From assembly GCA_025929005.1 (NCBI GenBank), contig JAICND010000075.1, positions 1 through 7,099 on the forward strand: a stretch of DNA of 7,099 bases, in the 5' to 3' direction. Origin of the DNA: Acidimicrobiia bacterium. GTDB lineage: Bacteria; Actinomycetota; Acidimicrobiia; Spongiisociales; ZC4RG35. Position 1 is the stretch's first letter, and every line of letters begins with the position of its first letter. Positions 1 through 6,838 of the stretch are shown here, one piece after another. A program made the translations under genes and the position numbers. The notes under the pieces are model-generated. The model was not told the origin of the DNA. It was given only the letters and a program-made list of their open reading frames with translations, and did no database searches.

Positions 1-453
1 AAGGCCGAGCTACGGGCAGACGGATTGTCCTCGATCGGCCAGGACCCACTGCCCTCGTATGTCCCCGCCCGCGAAGGCCCCGGTGGTGATCCCGACGTCT
101 TCTCCAAGTTTCCCCTGGTCCTCCTCACCCCTAAGAATCACACGCGCTTTCTCAACAGCTCGTACTCGCAACATCACGGTCATCTCGAAAAGGGCCCGTT
201 TGTCGAAATCGACCCTGCCGACGCCGCCGCCCGCGGCATTGGCGACGGTGAGCTCGTCTCTATCAGAAATGATCGAGCGACGTTGCGTCTTCCGGCCCAG
301 ATATCTGCCCGATTGCGACCCGGGGTCGGGGCGGTTCCCTGGGGCTGGTGGGGTGAGGGGGCCAACGTCAACGCGTTAACCAACGACACCCTGACCGATT
401 GGGGAGGCGGGGTCGCCTACTTTGACACGCTGGTGGAGGTCTCGCGGGCCTAG
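1..453 (+). CDS. Molybdopterin oxidoreductase, C-terminal part (5' end outside window)
   Basis: The reading frame is open from the first base and ends at TAG 451-453, giving the last 150 residues of a longer protein. They resemble the C-terminal molydopterin dinucleotide-binding domain (Molydop_binding type) of the DMSO-reductase superfamily, which includes formate dehydrogenase-like and nitrate reductase-like enzymes. The visible signs are the NHTRFLNSSY segment near residues 46-55, the strand pattern FVEIDPADAAARGIGDGELV, which is the usual 'position, then residues made at will' fold of this domain, and the closing NALTND...DWGGGVAYFDTLVEV, typical of the family end. This domain helps hold the bis-MGD molybdenum or tungsten cofactor. 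The Fe-S and catalytic domains lie upstream of the window, so substrate and cellular location cannot be judged. TTG at 25 is only an internal codon. The gene converges on ppc and shares four bases with it at the stop codons. Confidence 0.85.
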   Translation, partial: KAELRADGLSSIGQDPLPSYVPAREGPGGDPDVFSKFPLVLLTPKNHTRFLNSSYSQHHGHLEKGPFVEIDPADAAARGIGDGELVSIRNDRATLRLPAQISARLRPGVGAVPWGWWGEGANVNALTNDTLTDWGGGVAYFDTLVEVSRA

Positions 454-3161
454 CCGGTGTTGCGCATCCCGGCCGCGATTCCATTGACTGTCAGCAAGAG
501 GGCGCGTTGGAGGGCGGGGTCGTCCCGGTCGTTGCCCCGGCTGCGGGCGAGCAGGCTCACCTGGAGGTAGTTGAGCGGGTCCAGGTAGATGTTGCGGACT
601 TCCAGGGTTCTCGCCAGGACGGGGTTCTCGGCCAGCACCTCACCACCGGTGAGACTCCTGACCTCGGACACGGTCAGGTCGTGTTCTGCGGTGATCACGT
701 CGAACAGGTGGCGATGGGCCGGGTTGACGAGCCGTTCGACGTAGCGGCGAGCGATCGACAGATCGGTCTTGGCCAGGGTCATCTCGACGTTGCCGATAAA
801 GGTCTGCATGAAGGAGAACCTCTTCGCCATGTCTTCCAGATCAGGGCCGAGGCCCTGTTTGCGAACGGCCGCCAGTCCCGATCCCACGCCGAACCAGCCG
901 GGAATGATCTGGCGGGACTGGGTCCATCCAAACACCCAGGGGATCGCTCGCAGATCGCGCAAGCCGCCACCGCCCCCGGGGCGCCGGGAGGGCCGCGAGC
1001 CGATGTTCATCGCCCCTAGTTCTTCCACCGGCGTGGAAGAAAGGAAATAGTCGACCAGGTCCGGATGGTCTACCAGGTTGCGGTAGGCGACGTATGCGGA
1101 CTGCGAGAAGGCTTCCCAGGCGGCGGTCCATCTATCGAGGACTTCGGTGGGCTGTCTCGAAACTCGGTGAAGCATCGAAGCTTCGAGCACAGATGAGATT
1201 CCGAGTTCGAGGTTGCGGGCCGCCAGCCGCGGAAGCCCGTACTTGTCGCTGATCACTTCACCCTGCTCTGTCACCTTGAGGGAACCATCGATCGTCCCGA
1301 AGGGTTGGGCAAGGATGGCGGCGTGAGAAGGCCCACCCCCCCGACCGATCGTGCCGCCGCGACCGTGGAAGAGCCGGAGCGTGACTCCGTGGGCGGCGGC
1401 CGCAGTGCGGAGGAGACGTTGTGCTTTGTAGATCTCCCATTGGGAGGTGGTGATACCTCCTTCCTTGTTCGAGTCCGAGTAGCCCAGCATCACTTCCTGT
1501 ATGTCCGCCCGCAGACCTAAGACGTTTCGATAGGGCTGGATCGAGAGCAGCTCGTCGAGGAGTTCACCTGATCGCGCCAGCTCCTCGATCGTTTCGAACA
1601 GTGGCACGAACCCGATCCGGGCGATGTCCTGGTGAAGGTCGATCAAGCCCGCTTCCCGGGCAAGCACGACCGCGGCCAGGACATCGTCCACTCCCTGGGT
1701 CATGCTGACGATGTACGACTCAATAACCGGACCGAAGCGGTCGAGGGCCGAACGGATGGTCTGGAACCCCCGGAGGGTGAGGGCGGCCTCGCCATCAAGG
1801 GTGGTTGTGGCGGAGCTCAACGGCCGCCGCCCCATCAGTTCGGTGGCAAGGAGATCGGTCTTGGCTTGTCTGTTCAGCGAGCGGTAGTCGACGCCGATTC
1901 GCTCGTACAGATCAGCGACGGTGAGGTGCAGCTGGGAGGCGTGCTGACGGATGTCCATCGTCGCCAGGTGAAAACCGAAGGTCTTCACTCGCCCGGTCAG
2001 TCGGGCGAGCGTGCCTGAAGCCAGGAGTTCGCCGGCGTTCTTGATCAACGAGTCCGACATCAGGGCGAGTTCGGCTTCGAGCTCCTCGGCGGACGCATAG
2101 TCACGACCCGGGCGATGACGGGCCCCTCCGAGTATGCGCTCCCTGGTGTTGTGGAGCCGCTGATGGATGTAGGCACACTTGAGGCGGTAGGGCTCGCTGG
2201 CGTTGATACCCCGGAATCGTCGCCAAACACTGGGCAGGGCTTCGCGGTCTTCGTCGAGCGAGCTGGCCAGGTCCGGTGAGATGGTTCTGATGCGCGAGGA
2301 GACCGAAAGCTCTTCGGCAGCCTGCTCGACCGCGCCGATGAGGTTGCGGAGCCCGTGATCATGTTGGAGCTCGAGCACCTCCATGGTGATTTCTGGCGTA
2401 ACTGCCGGGTTGCCGTCACGGTCACCGCCGACCCAGGTTCCGAAACGAATGGCCGGTCTGCCGGCGTGCCCCAGACGGGCCAGGGCGAGGTCGACCTCTT
2501 CGGAAATGTCGGGCATGACATGGGTGAAGAGTTGGTCGAGATAAAAGATCGCCGCCTTGGCCTCATCGAGCGGCTGGGGCCGCTCGGCTCTTAACTCATC
2601 GGTCTGCCAGACCTGGTCGATCAGCTCAGCAATCCGTCGATCGATCCGGCGGCGTTCATTCGGAGTTGTCGTTGGTTCGAGCCGTTCCTGGAGGAGCTCG
2701 GCGAGCGTCCGCAGCTTGGTGAGGATCGTTCGTCTCGCCGCCTCGGTGGGGTGGGCAGTGAAGACCGGACGCAGCTCTAATCGCGAGAGGACCCTGGCAA
2801 TCGTTTCGCGGTCGACTTCGGCCGCCAGGATCCGGTCAACGGTGGCGTTGAGGCTCAACTCGTCATCGGTAGCTGTCAGTTCGCCGACGCGGTGGGTCTG
2901 CTCGGCCACGTTGGCGAGATAGAAGTAAGCCGAGAACGCCCTCACCAGTTCGATCGTGGTGTCGACATCGAGCGTTTCCAGCATGGATGCGAGCCGATCG
3001 TCGGCTTCGGTGTCTCCTGCCATGCGCACGGCTTTTGTGTGGGCCCGCACCTGTTCGACGAGATCGAGAAGTTCGGTCCCATGCTGGCGGGTGAGTGCTT
3101 CGCCTAGCTGGCTTCCGAGCCGCCGGATGTCAGCACGCAGGGCCTCGTCCACTGTGTCCAT
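450..3161 (-). CDS. ppc: Phosphoenolpyruvate carboxylase
   Basis: This is a complete 903-residue PEPC (E. coli enzyme 883), which makes oxaloacetate from phosphoenolpyruvate and bicarbonate in the cytoplasm to refill the TCA cycle. The first family signature, VFTAHPTEA, is at 133-141 with catalytic His137. GGDRDGNP is at 245-252. The second signature, GYSDSNKEGG, is at 560-569. The loop FHGRGGTIGRGGGP is at 598-611, with His599 and Arg601 in the active site. A glycine-rich SRPSRRPGGGGG segment starts at 722. The protein ends in the canonical MRNTG. By alignment with E. coli, the allosteric aspartate/malate site is intact: Arg607, Lys798, Arg856 and Asn901 match Arg587, Lys773, Arg832 and Asn881. 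Feedback inhibition is therefore likely. The ATG at 3161 has no Shine-Dalgarno before it, but TAGCCT sits 6 nt upstream, which suggests a leaderless message. It is divergent from ffh (60 bp apart) and convergent with the molybdopterin oxidoreductase gene. Confidence 0.98.
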   Translation of the reverse strand: MDTVDEALRADIRRLGSQLGEALTRQHGTELLDLVEQVRAHTKAVRMAGDTEADDRLASMLETLDVDTTIELVRAFSAYFYLANVAEQTHRVGELTATDDELSLNATVDRILAAEVDRETIARVLSRLELRPVFTAHPTEAARRTILTKLRTLAELLQERLEPTTTPNERRRIDRRIAELIDQVWQTDELRAERPQPLDEAKAAIFYLDQLFTHVMPDISEEVDLALARLGHAGRPAIRFGTWVGGDRDGNPAVTPEITMEVLELQHDHGLRNLIGAVEQAAEELSVSSRIRTISPDLASSLDEDREALPSVWRRFRGINASEPYRLKCAYIHQRLHNTRERILGGARHRPGRDYASAEELEAELALMSDSLIKNAGELLASGTLARLTGRVKTFGFHLATMDIRQHASQLHLTVADLYERIGVDYRSLNRQAKTDLLATELMGRRPLSSATTTLDGEAALTLRGFQTIRSALDRFGPVIESYIVSMTQGVDDVLAAVVLAREAGLIDLHQDIARIGFVPLFETIEELARSGELLDELLSIQPYRNVLGLRADIQEVMLGYSDSNKEGGITTSQWEIYKAQRLLRTAAAAHGVTLRLFHGRGGTIGRGGGPSHAAILAQPFGTIDGSLKVTEQGEVISDKYGLPRLAARNLELGISSVLEASMLHRVSRQPTEVLDRWTAAWEAFSQSAYVAYRNLVDHPDLVDYFLSSTPVEELGAMNIGSRPSRRPGGGGGLRDLRAIPWVFGWTQSRQIIPGWFGVGSGLAAVRKQGLGPDLEDMAKRFSFMQTFIGNVEMTLAKTDLSIARRYVERLVNPAHRHLFDVITAEHDLTVSEVRSLTGGEVLAENPVLARTLEVRNIYLDPLNYLQVSLLARSRGNDRDDPALQRALLLTVNGIAAGMRNTG

Positions 3162-3167
3162 TGGGGC

Positions 3168-3173
3168 AGGCTA
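3168..3173 (-). promoter_or_regulatory. Candidate -10 element for a leaderless ppc transcript
   Basis: Read on the minus strand, TAGCCT fits the actinobacterial TANNNT -10 pattern and is separated from the ppc ATG by exactly 6 nt. Transcription would then start at or next to the A of ATG. This agrees with the absence of any purine-rich ribosome binding site there. No convincing -35 hexamer is visible 16-18 nt further upstream, so the call is tentative. Confidence 0.35.
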
Positions 3174-3203
3174 CCGATCGCTCTCCCGAACCCCCTAGGG
3201 TCG

Positions 3204-3220
3204 GGGTCTACTCGAGACCC
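3204..3220 (+). repeat. Inverted repeat abutting the ffh start codon
   Basis: GGGTCT (3204-3209), a 5-nt spacer ACTCG, and AGACCC (3215-3220) form a perfect 6-bp inverted repeat that ends one base before the ffh ATG. In RNA it could fold into a hairpin over the translation initiation region. As DNA it could be an operator lying inside the 60-bp ppc/ffh divergent region. No clear Shine-Dalgarno exists outside it for ffh. A palindromic CCCTAGGG at 3193-3200 lies just upstream, and TAGGGT within it (3196-3201) could serve as a weak ffh -10. Confidence 0.4.
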
Positions 3221-3221
3221 A

Positions 3222-4592
<1,371 letters not shown>

Positions 4593-4605
4593 ACACAAGG
4601 ACCAC

Positions 4606-4611
4606 GGTGAG
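4606..4611 (+). promoter_or_regulatory. Ribosome binding site of rpsP
   Basis: GGTGAG lies 4 nt before the rpsP ATG, in the 23-nt gap after the ffh stop codon, and matches part of the anti-Shine-Dalgarno complement. A second purine run, AAGGA at 4597-4601, is rather far (14 nt) and probably secondary. Confidence 0.55.
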
Positions 4612-4615
4612 CTGA

Positions 4616-4933
4616 ATGGCGGTCAAGATACGCCTGATCCGGATCGGAAAGCCGAAACAACCCACCTATCGAGTGGTGGTTGTCGACGGCCGGGCGCCCC
4701 GTGATGGCCGCTACCTGGACCGGGTCGGCATCTATGACCCCCGCCAGGAGCCTTCGATTGTGCAGATCGACAACGACAAGGCTGTCGAGTGGATCCGCAA
4801 GGGGGCCCAGCCGACCGAAACCGTTCGCAAGCTTCTGGAAATCTCAGGTGCCATGGCCAAGCTCAAAGTCGCCACAGGTCAGATCCACACCGTCAAGGTC
4901 AAGCCGGCCGCCGCCGCCGATAGCGAGGAATGA
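4616..4933 (+). CDS. rpsP: 30S ribosomal protein S16 (bS16)
   Basis: This 105-residue protein has the full bS16 pattern. It starts MAVKIRLIRIGKPKQPTYR and continues with a VVVDGRAPRDGRYLDRVG core and a GIYDP motif near residues 38-42. The AVEWIRKGAQPTETVRKLL segment (about 56-74) follows. The C-terminal Ala/acidic tail (AAAADSEE) is longer than in the E. coli protein, as is usual for Actinobacteria. bS16 binds 16S rRNA early and stabilises the 5' and central domains of the 30S subunit. It lies 23 nt after ffh and one base before khpA, so co-transcription with both is expected. Confidence 0.98.
   Translation: MAVKIRLIRIGKPKQPTYRVVVVDGRAPRDGRYLDRVGIYDPRQEPSIVQIDNDKAVEWIRKGAQPTETVRKLLEISGAMAKLKVATGQIHTVKVKPAAAADSEE
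4925..4930 (+). promoter_or_regulatory. Ribosome binding site of khpA, inside the end of rpsP
   Basis: GAGGAA lies in the last codons of rpsP, 4 nt before the GTG at 4935. It is the best Shine-Dalgarno in the operon and supports GTG 4935 as the khpA start, even though the frame stays open upstream over rpsP. Confidence 0.7.
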
Positions 4934-4934
4934 C

Positions 4935-5186
4935 GTGGCCAAAGGCGACATCCTCCGAAAGGTTCTCAACTACGTGGTCGGCCAGATAGTGGACGATCCC
5001 TCCAAAGTGTCGGTGACGATCATCGAACAAGGCCCCGATGAGGTTCTGGCTGAGGTTCGCACCGGCCCCGGCGACCTGGGCCGGGTCATCGGGCGGCGAG
5101 GGCGTACGGCTCGCGCCATCCGCACGGTGGCTCAGGCCGCGGCCGACGAGGAAGGCATAATCGCCGGGGTTGAATTCGTCGACTGA
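4935..5186 (+). CDS. khpA: KH-domain RNA-binding protein KhpA
   Basis: This 83-residue single-domain protein belongs to the KhpA (YlqC, UPF0109) family. The type II KH signature is GRVIGRRGRTARAIRT at about 48-63, with the GxxG loop formed by G-R-R-G that contacts single-stranded RNA. It is preceded by the usual N-terminal helix (GDILRKVLNYVVGQIVDDP) and two beta strands. KhpA proteins commonly pair with KhpB/EloR (Jag) and bind many transcripts; the partner is not in this window. The rpsP-khpA-rimM order is the conserved setting in Gram-positive bacteria. The GTG start follows the rpsP TGA after one base and has a strong GAGGAA ribosome binding site. The frame stays open upstream to 4680, but that part lies over rpsP and is not khpA. 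Confidence 0.93.
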   Translation: MAKGDILRKVLNYVVGQIVDDPSKVSVTIIEQGPDEVLAEVRTGPGDLGRVIGRRGRTARAIRTVAQAAADEEGIIAGVEFVD

Positions 5187-5688
5187 ACTCGACCTCGTCC
5201 TGGTGGGCCGCCTTGGGCGTCCCCACGGGCTGAAAGGCTTTCTGGTTCTCTATCCGGAATCCGATAACGACGCCCGCTTCGACCCCGGATCGCGTCTACT
5301 CCTGTCGTCGGGCGATGTCCTGACAGTTCGAGAGACGATGCTGGTTCCCAACGGGAGGGCCATCGCCTTCGCGGGCTTTGATGACAGAACTGTGGTTGAA
5401 CATCTCCGCAGCGCCGATCTGTATGTCGAAGCAGAAGCCCGACGCCCTTTGGACGCTGACGAGTTTTGGCCTGATGAGCTGGTCGGGTTATCGGTGCGCG
5501 ACCGCACGGGAGCCAGCCTCGGGTTAGTCGAATCGGTCGACGACACGTCGGCTCAGACCCGGCTGACCGTGCTGACCGGGGCAGGACGCTATCAGGTGCC
5601 GTTGGTGCGAGATCTGATTCCCGAGATTTCCGTTTCTGGCGGATACCTCGTCGTTGAGGACCTGCCCGGACTTCTCAGCGAAGACTAA
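5170..5688 (+). CDS. rimM: Ribosome maturation factor RimM
   Basis: This 172-residue protein has a RimM N-terminal beta-barrel (about 8-92), with the family start LVLVGRLGRPHGLKGFLVL, followed by a PRC-barrel domain (about 98-170). RimM binds ribosomal protein uS19 and the 3' domain of 16S rRNA during 30S head assembly. TTG 5170 is chosen because an in-frame TAA at 5158-5160 excludes anything earlier. The next option, GTG 5203, would remove the first beta strand. The start lies inside khpA (17-nt overlap), so translational coupling is likely. A GAGGAAGG run at 5148-5155 sits somewhat far upstream (14 nt). The stop TAA (5686-5688) overlaps the stop of the convergent lipoprotein gene. trmD and rplS, which normally follow rimM, are absent here. 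Confidence 0.95.
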   Translation: MNSSTELDLVLVGRLGRPHGLKGFLVLYPESDNDARFDPGSRLLLSSGDVLTVRETMLVPNGRAIAFAGFDDRTVVEHLRSADLYVEAEARRPLDADEFWPDELVGLSVRDRTGASLGLVESVDDTSAQTRLTVLTGAGRYQVPLVRDLIPEISVSGGYLVVEDLPGLLSED

Positions 5689-6542
5689 GGAAGCACCAGG
5701 TCGACCGTGACTCCTCGGGGCGATCCATCCTCAGCGGAGAGCTGTCCTACAAAGAGCTGAACCTCGCCACTGATGCCGGGGTCGGCTGTGGTCGAGAACG
5801 AGCCCCATGTCTCCGAGTAGTCCGACGAGGTGGTTGTGTCCTGGAGGAAGATGGTCGAGTCCTGAGCGAACCAATAGACCACCGTCGCTTCGAAGGGTCG
5901 CCCGTAGCCCTCGATGAGTACCGGGACTGCACTTACCCCCGGCAAAGGTGACGTGAGCACGACGAGATCGCCCAGCGTAGGGGAGCCGGTGAGCGCGCTC
6001 CCGCCGGGCTCCAGCTCCACGACAACGGTCCCGGGTCCGCTGCTGACCGATGCCCGCGCCACCGCCGGGCTAGATAGATGCAGATCGACGAAGAGGTTCT
6101 GATCAATCTTCCGAGCCACGAAGTAGCGGCCGACCAGAGCAGTCTCAACAAGCTGGTCCGTCACCGCAGTGCGTTTCAGACCCAGATTTACCCGGAGGAT
6201 CCCAAGGTCGCGGATGAGTTCGACGGTCACGGATGGGGGAGTAGTGGCCGGGGCACCTTCGGCCGTCACGAGTTCGATGGTGAACCGTTCGCACCCGGGG
6301 TCTGCCTCCCATCCGATGAGCCCGATCGACTCGGCATCGGAAGTTGGCTGGTCGATATCGAGCACCTGACCTGTCTCCACCATCCCCTCGCCCTCGCCAC
6401 AGTCGCCTGCCGGCGCCTGGGTGGAAGGCGGCGTAGAAGTGGCGGTGGTAGCGATGGTGGTACTGGTCGTGGATCCGGCCGGTGGGGATGCAGTGCATGC
6501 CGATAAAGCCAGGAGAAGGGCTGCCAGACATCGCTTGTTCAT
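5685..6542 (-). CDS. Secreted lipoprotein with AMIN-like and Gmad2 domains
   Basis: This 285-residue protein starts with a short lipoprotein signal peptide: MNKR, a hydrophobic stretch, and the lipobox LSAC with the lipidated cysteine at 16. A Thr/Ser/Pro-rich flexible linker covers about 17-46. Residues about 70-180 are beta-rich and resemble the actinobacterial AMIN-like domain (a weaker call). Residues about 193-285 fit the Gmad2 immunoglobulin-like domain: SPLPG near 198-202, RPFEATVVYW at 215-224, ETWGSFSTT at 244-252 and SAEDGSP at 269-275. Cys48 and Cys84 could form a disulfide. The protein should be anchored on the outer face of the membrane, perhaps contacting the cell wall; its function is unknown. 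Gmad2 is named from spore germination contexts but is widespread in non-sporulating bacteria. The ATG at 6542 has no Shine-Dalgarno. It converges on rimM with a 4-base stop overlap. Confidence 0.85.
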   Translation of the reverse strand: MNKRCLAALLLALSACTASPPAGSTTSTTIATTATSTPPSTQAPAGDCGEGEGMVETGQVLDIDQPTSDAESIGLIGWEADPGCERFTIELVTAEGAPATTPPSVTVELIRDLGILRVNLGLKRTAVTDQLVETALVGRYFVARKIDQNLFVDLHLSSPAVARASVSSGPGTVVVELEPGGSALTGSPTLGDLVVLTSPLPGVSAVPVLIEGYGRPFEATVVYWFAQDSTIFLQDTTTSSDYSETWGSFSTTADPGISGEVQLFVGQLSAEDGSPRGVTVDLVLP

Positions 6543-6555
6543 GGAATTGAAACGC

Positions 6556-6561
6556 AGGTTA
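6556..6561 (-). promoter_or_regulatory. Possible -10 element of the lipoprotein gene
   Basis: TAACCT on the minus strand (TANNNT type) ends 13 nt before the lipoprotein ATG, so a transcript would have only a few bases of leader. This would fit the absence of a Shine-Dalgarno. The hexamer 17 nt upstream (GTTTTC) is a poor -35, so an activator at the upstream repeat array might be needed. This is a weak call. Confidence 0.25.
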
Positions 6562-6584
6562 GGAGTGCGCGGTTCGCCGAAAAC

Positions 6585-6598
6585 CCCGTTGGCACGGG
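6585..6598. repeat. Terminator-like hairpin flanked by A and T runs
   Basis: CCCGT (6585-6589), loop TGGC, and ACGGG (6594-6598) form a perfect 5-bp stem. AAAA just before it (6580-6583) and AATTTT just after it (6599-6604) make it look like a short intrinsic terminator on either strand. It sits in the divergent region, 43-56 nt upstream of the lipoprotein start, where no same-strand gene ends. It could stop antisense transcription running on from rimM, insulate the two divergent units, or be a regulator site. Confidence 0.4.
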
Positions 6599-6609
6599 AA
6601 TTTTGCGAC

Positions 6610-6660
6610 CTGACAAGAATCTGACATTACCCTCTTGACAAGATGACACTATTATGACAT
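6610..6660. promoter_or_regulatory. Phased TGACA/TGTCA repeat array, Pho-box-like operator
   Basis: TGACA occurs on the + strand at 6611, 6622, 6636, 6644 and 6655 (TGTCA on the minus strand). Four of the five (6611, 6622, 6644, 6655) are in register at multiples of 11 bp. The fifth coincides with a TTGACA -35-like hexamer. Read on the minus strand, 6660 to 6643 matches 15 of 18 positions of the E. coli Pho box consensus (two TGTCA cores with an AT-rich spacer). The pair at 6627-6610 has the same spacing but a poorer spacer. Paired 11-bp direct repeats are the standard binding mode of OmpR/PhoB-family response regulators. Which regulator binds is unknown, since actinobacterial PhoP and RegX3 boxes have other cores. 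An inverted TGTCA copy lies at 6669-6673. Confidence 0.55.
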
Positions 6661-6663
6661 CAT
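6635..6663 (+). promoter_or_regulatory. Candidate promoter for the downstream small ORF unit
   Basis: A perfect TTGACA (6635-6640) is followed after 17 nt by CATCAT (6658-6663), which matches TATAAT at four of six positions. A better -10 sequence, TATTAT at 6650-6655, is too close to this -35 (9 nt). The region is the most AT-rich of the window and leads into the + strand ORF at 6730. The repeat array overlaps it, so a bound regulator could block or activate it. Confidence 0.4.
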
Positions 6664-6716
6664 ACAGGTGTCACAGAGAAGCCAGATCCCGTCTCAGGGG
6701 GACGGCCTCAAGAGAG

Positions 6717-6722
6717 AAAGGG
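6717..6722 (+). promoter_or_regulatory. Ribosome binding site of the 32-codon ORF
   Basis: AAAGGG, inside a longer purine run starting near 6710, lies 7 nt before the ATG at 6730. It is one of the better-placed Shine-Dalgarno sequences in the window and is the main reason to take the short ORF seriously. Confidence 0.5.
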
Positions 6723-6729
6723 CAACGAC

Positions 6730-6828
6730 ATGTTCGGCGGAAGTCTCATCACCATCGAAGCGATCAGAGGTCAGCGGTTCCCACAGACCCACAAGTGGGA
6801 GCGCCGGGTCTTCGTAACCACCCGCTAA
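6730..6828 (+). CDS. Small unrecognised ORF, 32 residues
   Basis: ATG 6730 to TAA 6826-6828 encodes a short, basic peptide that starts MFGGSLITIEAIRGQ, contains PQTHKWERR and ends VFVTTR. It has no hydrophobic membrane segment, no signal peptide and no run of identical regulatory codons of the attenuator kind. I do not recognise it. Support comes from the well-spaced AAAGGG ribosome binding site, the promoter-like region upstream and its position 10 nt before the next gene, which has only a weak ribosome binding site of its own. It may be a true small protein or a leader ORF coupled to translation of the downstream gene. A chance ORF cannot be excluded at this length. Confidence 0.5.
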   Translation: MFGGSLITIEAIRGQRFPQTHKWERRVFVTTR

Positions 6829-6838
6829 GAACCGTTTC

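Noticed and set aside
1632..2018. 128-codon frame antisense to ppc
   Set aside because: It is fully within ppc, with no family resemblance, and is explained by the codon bias of the opposite strand.
3193..3200. CCCTAGGG perfect palindrome
   Set aside because: At eight bases without extension it may be part of the ppc/ffh control region, but alone it is too short to call an operator.
4680..4934. N-terminal extension of khpA over rpsP
   Set aside because: The extra 85 residues are an off-frame reading of rpsP. The family length, the GAGGAA site and the GTG at 4935 fix the true start.
6689..6705. CCGTC/GACGG stem with a 7-nt loop in the leader of the small ORF
   Set aside because: Five base pairs with a large loop are expected often in GC-rich sequence. 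It matches no riboswitch or attenuator pattern I know and has no T run.
6730..6828. Small ORF as a classical attenuator leader peptide
   Set aside because: There is no run of one amino acid's codons and no terminator/antiterminator pair follows before the next gene.
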